From contig CAMBSA010000030.1 in NCBI GenBank assembly GCA_945869935.1, forward strand, positions 1 to 10,392: 10,392 bases of DNA, read 5' to 3'. Both the position numbers and the translations under genes were made by a program. The DNA is from Bordetella parapertussis. GTDB lineage: Bacteria; Pseudomonadota; Gammaproteobacteria; Burkholderiales; SG8-39. A model generated the notes under the pieces. The model did not search any database. It saw only the letters and a list, made by a program, of their open reading frames with translations, and was not told the origin of the DNA. Below, one piece after another: positions 6,715 to 10,392 of the stretch. Within the stretch, counting starts at the first letter, position 1; each line of letters opens with the position of its first letter.

Positions 6715-8168
6715 AAGAAGACATACTCATCAATTGCACCCCGCAGGAGACACGCGTCGCGGTGATCCTGAACGGCGTGGTGCAGGAACTGCACGTCGAG
6801 CGTTCGGCCAGCCGCGGCATCGTCGGCAATATCTACGTCGGCAAGGTCGCGCGGGTGCTGCCCGGCATGCAGTCGGCGTTCATCAACGCGGGCCTGGACC
6901 GTGCCGCCTTCTTGCATGTGGCCGACATCTGGGAGGAGCGCAGCAACGGCGCGCCGACCCGGCCTATCGAGCACATCCTCTCCGAAGGCCAGTCGGTATT
7001 GGTGCAGGTGATCAAGGATCCGATTGGCACAAAGGGGGCGCGGCTTTCGACCCAGATATCGATCGCGGGACGGCTACTGGTCTACTTGCCGCACGACCCG
7101 CATATTGGCATCTCGCAGCGAATCGAGGACGAGGCCGAGCGCAAGAGCCTTAAGGAAAAGCTCGAGCAGATACGCCCCGCCGACGAGACCGGCGGCTATA
7201 TCGTGCGCACCGTGGCGGAGACTGCGTCGGAGGCCGACCTCGCCGCGGACGTGCGCTACCTGCGCAAGCTCTGGCACGATATCCGTGCGAAAGCACTCAC
7301 CTCCGGCGCGCCGAGCCTGCTCTATCAGGACCTGTCGCTCGCCCAGCGGGTGCTGCGCGATTTCGTCAACGAAGACACCGCCCGCGCGATCATCGACTCG
7401 CGCGAGAACTTCCAGAAGCTCACGGCCTTCGCCACCGAGTACATGCCCAACATGCTGGCTCGCCTGGAGCACTACACGGGCGAGCGGCCGCTGTTTGATC
7501 TCTACAGCGTGGAAGAAGAGATCCAGCGCGCCCTTGCGCGCCGCGTCGAGCTCAAGTCGGGCGGCTACCTGATCATCGACCAGACCGAGGCCATGACGAC
7601 CGTCGACGTGAATACCGGAGGCTTCGTCGGCGTGCGCAGCTTCGATGACACGATATTCAAGACCAACCTCGAGGCGGCGCAGGTCATCGCGCGGCAGCTT
7701 CGGCTGCGCAACCTCGGGGGCATCATCATCATCGACTTCATCGACATGGAAACCCCCGAGCACCAGGCGGCGGTGCTGGCGGAATTCAACAAGGCGCTCG
7801 CGCGCGACCGCACCCGGATGACGGTCAACGGCTTCACCCAGCTCGGGCTGGTGGAGATGACGCGCAAGCGCACCCGCGAATCGCTCGAACATGTGCTGTG
7901 CGAGCCCTGCCCGACCTGCCAGTCGCGCGGCGTGATCCGCACAGGGCGCACCGTCTGCTACGAAATCCTGCGGGAGATCCTTCGCGAGGCGCGCCAGTTT
8001 CGCGACGCGCGCGAATTCCGCATTCTTGCCTCGCAGGGCGTGATCGACCTGTTCCTGGAGGAGGAGTCGCAGTCGCTTGCGATGCTCGGCGACTTCATCG
8101 GGAAACCGGTTTCGATGCAGGTCGAGTCGAGCTACACTCAGGAACAGTACGACATCATTCTCACCTGA
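6711..8168 (+). CDS. rng: Ribonuclease G
   Basis: Endoribonuclease of the RNase E/G family; in E. coli it matures the 5' end of 16S rRNA and decays some mRNAs, cutting AU-rich single-stranded RNA in the cytoplasm. The 485-residue product is collinear with E. coli RNase G (489 aa) and lacks the long C-terminal scaffold of RNase E. The S1 RNA-binding domain includes GIVGNIYVGKVARVLPGMQ and AAFLHVADI (about residues 35-75), and VIKDPIGTKGARLSTQI follows in the 5' sensor region. The DNase I-like catalytic domain has Asp299 in TTVDVNTGGFVG and Asp342 in IIIDFIDM, 43 residues apart, as for the metal-binding aspartates of RNase E. The zinc-link cysteines are in CEPCPTC (397-403). The ATG overlaps the maf stop, so the two are coupled. 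Confidence 0.98.
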   Translation: MKEDILINCTPQETRVAVILNGVVQELHVERSASRGIVGNIYVGKVARVLPGMQSAFINAGLDRAAFLHVADIWEERSNGAPTRPIEHILSEGQSVLVQVIKDPIGTKGARLSTQISIAGRLLVYLPHDPHIGISQRIEDEAERKSLKEKLEQIRPADETGGYIVRTVAETASEADLAADVRYLRKLWHDIRAKALTSGAPSLLYQDLSLAQRVLRDFVNEDTARAIIDSRENFQKLTAFATEYMPNMLARLEHYTGERPLFDLYSVEEEIQRALARRVELKSGGYLIIDQTEAMTTVDVNTGGFVGVRSFDDTIFKTNLEAAQVIARQLRLRNLGGIIIIDFIDMETPEHQAAVLAEFNKALARDRTRMTVNGFTQLGLVEMTRKRTRESLEHVLCEPCPTCQSRGVIRTGRTVCYEILREILREARQFRDAREFRILASQGVIDLFLEEESQSLAMLGDFIGKPVSMQVESSYTQEQYDIILT

Positions 8169-8185
8169 TTTCCCCATACGAGACC

Positions 8186-8584
8186 ATGGCCAAGGGCGGA
8201 CTGTCGGACAAGGAAGCAGCGCTGATCGCGGAAGCGCGCGCCGCGATCGCGCGCAAGGCGGCCGACGATGCGGCAAAACGTGCCGCAGCCTCCGGGCAGG
8301 TACCGGCCACACGTGCCTCACCCGCACCAGCCGCCGTTCCGCCGCTTGCGCCCACCACCACGCCAGCCCTCGAAGCGCAGCAGTCCGATTCGGCCCGCCC
8401 CGCGAAAGCCGATCCGACGGTGATCGCGGCACGCATCGCGGCGATGATGGAAGCCGAGCGTGAGCAGACGATGCGCCGCAAGCAGAAGATGAAACAGACC
8501 GGCACCGTGATCGTCATCATCGGCTTCGTGCCGGTGATCCTCTGGGCCGCGTTCAAGCTGATCGCGCAGCTTATGGGCCGCTGA
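8186..8584 (+). CDS. Small single-pass membrane protein, unknown function
   Basis: I do not recognise this 132-residue protein. Residues 1-37 are a charged, alanine-rich, helix-prone stretch (DKEAALIAEARAAIARKAADDAAKRAA). Residues 38-78 form a Pro/Ala/Thr-rich linker. Residues 79-105 are a second charged helix (ARIAAMMEAEREQTMRRKQKMKQ), leading into one hydrophobic segment (TGTVIVIIGFVPVILWAAFKLIAQLMG, about 105-131) that ends the protein. The basic residues before the segment suggest a cytoplasmic N-terminus, that is, a tail-anchored inner-membrane protein. ATG at 8186 is 17 bp after the rng stop, with only a weak purine stretch ahead (ACGAGA). Codon use, with G/C third positions, agrees with a real gene. 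The position suggests co-transcription with rng, so a link to membrane-associated RNA turnover is possible but purely inferred. Confidence 0.78.
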   Translation: MAKGGLSDKEAALIAEARAAIARKAADDAAKRAAASGQVPATRASPAPAAVPPLAPTTTPALEAQQSDSARPAKADPTVIAARIAAMMEAEREQTMRRKQKMKQTGTVIVIIGFVPVILWAAFKLIAQLMGR

Positions 8585-8592
8585 ACCCGCGA

Positions 8593-8615
8593 CCGGCCTG
8601 GCTGGAGGCGGCCGG
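8593..8615. terminator. Weak inverted repeat between convergent genes
   Basis: CCGGCC (8593-8598) pairs with GGCCGG (8610-8615) across an 11-base spacer, in the 36-bp gap between the convergent membrane-protein gene and the peroxidase-related gene. No T-run follows on either strand, so a terminator role rests mainly on position. Confidence 0.35.
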
Positions 8616-8620
8616 GGAAT

Positions 8621-9184
8621 CTACCTGCCAGCGCGTCCCATCGAATAGAACTCGTCGTTCGGTCGCATGCCGATCAGGTTCGCCATCCGGTTCGAAAGCG
8701 CGAAGAACGCGGCAACCGCGCCGATGTCCCAAATGTCCTCGTCGGAAAAGCCGTGGCCGCGAAGCACGTCGAAATCCGCATCCTCGATCGCGTGTGATTC
8801 GCAGGCGACCTTGAGTGCAAAGTCCAGCATCGCCTTCTGGCGGGGCGTGAGGTCCGCCTTGCGGTGATTGACCGCCACCTGGTCGGCGATCATCGGATTC
8901 TTTGCCCGGATGCGCAGGATCGCTCCGTGGGCGATCACGCAGTACGGGCACTGGTTCGCACCCGAGGTCGCGACCACGATCATCTCGCGCTCGGCCTTGG
9001 TCAAACCGCTTTCCTTATCCATCAGCGCATCGTGATAGGCAAAAAACGCGCGGAATTCCTCCGGCCGGCGCGAGAAGGCGTGAAAAACGTTCGGAATGAA
9101 CCCGGCCTTCTCGCGTACCGCGAGCATGCGCTCGCGCAGGTCGGCGGGAAGCTCATCCAGCGCCGGTGTGTCAAAACGACTCAT
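8621..9184 (-). CDS. Peroxidase-related / carboxymuconolactone decarboxylase-like (AhpD superfamily) protein
   Basis: All-alpha AhpD/CMD-superfamily protein resembling the 'uncharacterized peroxidase-related enzyme' group; members use a CxxC pair plus histidine for thiol-based peroxide or alkylhydroperoxide chemistry. From ATG 9184 the protein has 187 residues and begins MSRFDTPALDELPADLRERM. Landmarks are GFIPNVFHAFSRRPEEFRAF, then EREMIVVATSGANQCPYCV with the redox pair Cys79 and Cys82 and His86 (CPYCVIAH). IWDIGAVAAFFALSNRMAN and GMRPNDEFYSMGR near the end are also typical. Two upstream starts are open (ATG 9235, TTG 9247). I prefer 9184 because the extra residues are a low-complexity Ser/Pro/Thr stretch whose codons end in A or T about half the time, unlike the body, and because the family usually starts near MSRF. 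No start has a clear ribosome binding site. It is divergent from the hydrolase gene at 9457. The substrate is unknown. Confidence 0.88.
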   Translation of the reverse strand: MSRFDTPALDELPADLRERMLAVREKAGFIPNVFHAFSRRPEEFRAFFAYHDALMDKESGLTKAEREMIVVATSGANQCPYCVIAHGAILRIRAKNPMIADQVAVNHRKADLTPRQKAMLDFALKVACESHAIEDADFDVLRGHGFSDEDIWDIGAVAAFFALSNRMANLIGMRPNDEFYSMGRAGR

Positions 9185-9456
9185 CGGCGTAGAGAACGCA
9201 GGTGAGGGGGCAGATGAAGGAGTTTTCGCGGTCATGGGATTATGCAATCATTGGCGCTGTTTACCCGGGAGGCGGACGCGGAGCATCCGCGACAGCCCCC
9301 CGACTTGGGCGAGCCTGGGGAAATATGTATTGTGCAGTTCCTCATTCAATAGCCGGCCCTGATTCATTCTAGCCCACGCAATATCCGCGACAGCAGCATC
9401 AGCAGCCGAAAAACAAGCGACCGAATCCCCAGCGAAATTTCCCACGGAGACCCGTA
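9185..9456. promoter_or_regulatory. Divergent intergenic region between the peroxidase-like and hydrolase genes
   Basis: This 272-bp region should carry the promoters of both divergent genes. It contains a perfect palindrome, CGCGGA (9277-9282), GCA, TCCGCG (9286-9291), and a perfect 12-bp direct repeat ATCCGCGACAGC at 9285-9296 and 9383-9394, the first copy overlapping the palindrome's right arm. Locally AT-richer DNA lies at 9321-9370. A possible plus-strand promoter is TTGGGC (9305-9310), 17 bp, then TATTGT (9328-9333), but the match is poor. CGGAGA at 9445-9450 is a good ribosome binding site for the gene starting at 9457. Confidence 0.45.
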
Positions 9457-10341
9457 ATGAACGACCGCGCCAAATTCGACAATCCCGATCTTGAAAGCCT
9501 GCTGCCCGAAGTGCAGTTCTCGCGTCGCGGCTTCATCGCCTCCAGCCTCGCCGGCGGCTTCGCCCTTGCCGCCGGCCCGGTGATGGCGCAGACGGTGATC
9601 ACCACCCCCGTCCACGGACTGGATGCCGCCGACGTGAAGATTCCCGTGGCTGACGGCTCGCTGCCTGCCTATGTGGCAGCGCCGAAGAAGCCGGGCAAAT
9701 ACCCGGTAGTAATCGTCATCCCCGAAATCTGGGGCATGCACGAGCACATCCGGGATGTCACCCGCCGGGTGGCCCTGGCAGGCTACTACGCGATCACGCC
9801 CGAACCCTATTTCCGCCAGGGCGATCTGACCAAGATTGCCAACATCCAGGACGTGGTCAAAGGCGCGAACGCGCTCGCCGATTCGGTCATGCTTCGCGAC
9901 CTCGATGCATTGGTCGAATGGGTCGATGGACAAGGCAAAGCCAACGGCAAACGGATCGGCATCACCGGCTTCTGCCGCGGCGGACGCACCACCTGGATGT
10001 TTGCCGCGCACAACGCCCGCGTCAAGGCGGGCGTGGCCTGGTACGGCGGCCTGTCGCCGGTCCCGGAGACGATGCCCCTGACCCCGATCGATGTTGCCGG
10101 CAAGCTGAACGCGCCGGTGCTCGGCCTGTACGGCGGCGCCGACCAGGGCATTCCGCTTGACCTGGTCGAGCGCATGCGTGCCGCGCTATTTGCCTTTGGC
10201 AAGGAAAAGGAATCGATCATCCACGTCTATGACGGCATGCCGCACGCCTTCAACGCCGACTACCGCCCGAGCTACCGCAAGGAAGCGGCACAGGACGGCT
10301 GGAAGCGCATGCTCGCCTGGTTCAAGAAGCACGGCGTCTGA
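9457..10341 (+). CDS. Dienelactone hydrolase family protein with Tat signal
   Basis: Alpha/beta-hydrolase of the dienelactone hydrolase family (COG0412 type), predicted to be exported folded to the periplasm. The 294-residue product has a twin-arginine signal: SRRGFIASS (residues 22-30), a hydrophobic core ([10 protein letters not shown]) and a likely cleavage after Ala44 (VMA-QT). The mature domain holds Glu90 in [17 protein letters not shown], the nucleophile elbow GFCRGG with Cys173 (the DLH-type cysteine in place of serine), Asp229 in [10 protein letters not shown], and His263 in [12 protein letters not shown]; together these form the expected Cys-Asp-His triad. ATG 9457 has a Shine-Dalgarno (CGGAGA at 9445-9450). 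The true substrate cannot be read from sequence: the classic role is opening dienelactone in chloro- or catechol breakdown, but many exported relatives are uncharacterised, and no ortho-cleavage pathway genes are nearby. The divergent CxxC protein may share its control region. Confidence 0.92.
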   Translation: MNDRAKFDNPDLESLLPEVQFSRRGFIASSLAGGFALAAGPVMAQTVITTPVHGLDAADVKIPVADGSLPAYVAAPKKPGKYPVVIVIPEIWGMHEHIRDVTRRVALAGYYAITPEPYFRQGDLTKIANIQDVVKGANALADSVMLRDLDALVEWVDGQGKANGKRIGITGFCRGGRTTWMFAAHNARVKAGVAWYGGLSPVPETMPLTPIDVAGKLNAPVLGLYGGADQGIPLDLVERMRAALFAFGKEKESIIHVYDGMPHAFNADYRPSYRKEAAQDGWKRMLAWFKKHGV

Positions 10342-10364
10342 TCCCGGGACTCGGCAACAAAAAT

Positions 10365-10386
10365 GCCCGGCTTCTGCCGGCTTCTT
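10365..10386. terminator. Terminator-like hairpin at the right edge, better oriented on the minus strand
   Basis: CCGG (10367-10370) pairs with CCGG (10377-10380) around a CTTCTG loop, and G10365 can pair with C10381 if C10366 bulges. On the plus strand the tail CTTCTT (10381-10386) is only moderately T-rich. On the minus strand the same stem is followed by ATTTTTG (reverse complement of 10358-10364), a better U-tract. It may end the hydrolase transcript, a minus-strand gene beyond the window, or both. Confidence 0.5.
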
Positions 10387-10392
10387 AATTGG

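Noticed and set aside
7074..8432. 452-codon open frame on the minus strand opposite rng
   Set aside because: It lies opposite the well-conserved RNase G catalytic domain and shows no recognisable domain; it mirrors the codon bias of the sense gene.
9248..9445. 65-codon minus-strand frame upstream of the peroxidase-related gene
   Set aside because: It lies in the divergent control region with no family motif or ribosome binding site at its start. A small divergent gene or a gene remnant cannot be fully excluded.

Overview
The window looks like a chromosomal housekeeping segment of a high-GC proteobacterium, most likely a betaproteobacterium. By eye it is about two-thirds G+C, codons end mostly in G or C, and nearly all of it is coding. 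The gene order leuS-lptE-holA-proA-nadD-rsfS-rlmH-maf-rng is, from general knowledge, a recurring beta-/gammaproteobacterial layout. The protein motifs are proteobacterial throughout. I cannot place it below class level.

Region by region (all plus strand unless stated):
- 1-1697: the 3' part of leuS (leucyl-tRNA synthetase, cut by the window edge) overlaps lptE (LPS-assembly lipoprotein) by four bases.
- 1698-2017: a 320-bp gene-free gap with two terminator-like hairpins, two smaller hairpins, and a CTTGGCG repeat cluster with inverted copies at the far end.
- 2018-4388: holA (DNA polymerase III delta) and proA (gamma-glutamyl phosphate reductase), 13 bp apart.
- 4501-8584: a tight run of nadD, rsfS, rlmH, maf and rng, then a small unrecognised single-pass membrane protein. 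nadD/rsfS and maf/rng share ATGA stop/start overlaps.
- 8621-9184 (minus): a CxxC-type peroxidase-related (AhpD/CMD superfamily) protein, convergent with the operon.
- 9185-9456: a divergent control region.
- 9457-10341: a Tat-exported dienelactone-hydrolase-family protein, followed by a terminator-like hairpin at the edge.

The main block joins core functions: aminoacylation, outer-membrane LPS export, the replication clamp loader, proline and NAD synthesis, ribosome silencing and 23S rRNA methylation, nucleotide-pool cleaning, and rRNA/mRNA processing. The last two genes are accessory by comparison and may deal with peroxides or xenobiotics, but no substrate can be read from the sequence.

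I found no CRISPR array, tRNA, rRNA, phage gene or transposase, and no clearly new multi-gene system. The points most worth a second look are the structured, repeat-bearing lptE-holA gap, the hairpin containing the rlmH start codon, the unnamed membrane protein after rng, and the palindrome between the two divergent accessory genes.
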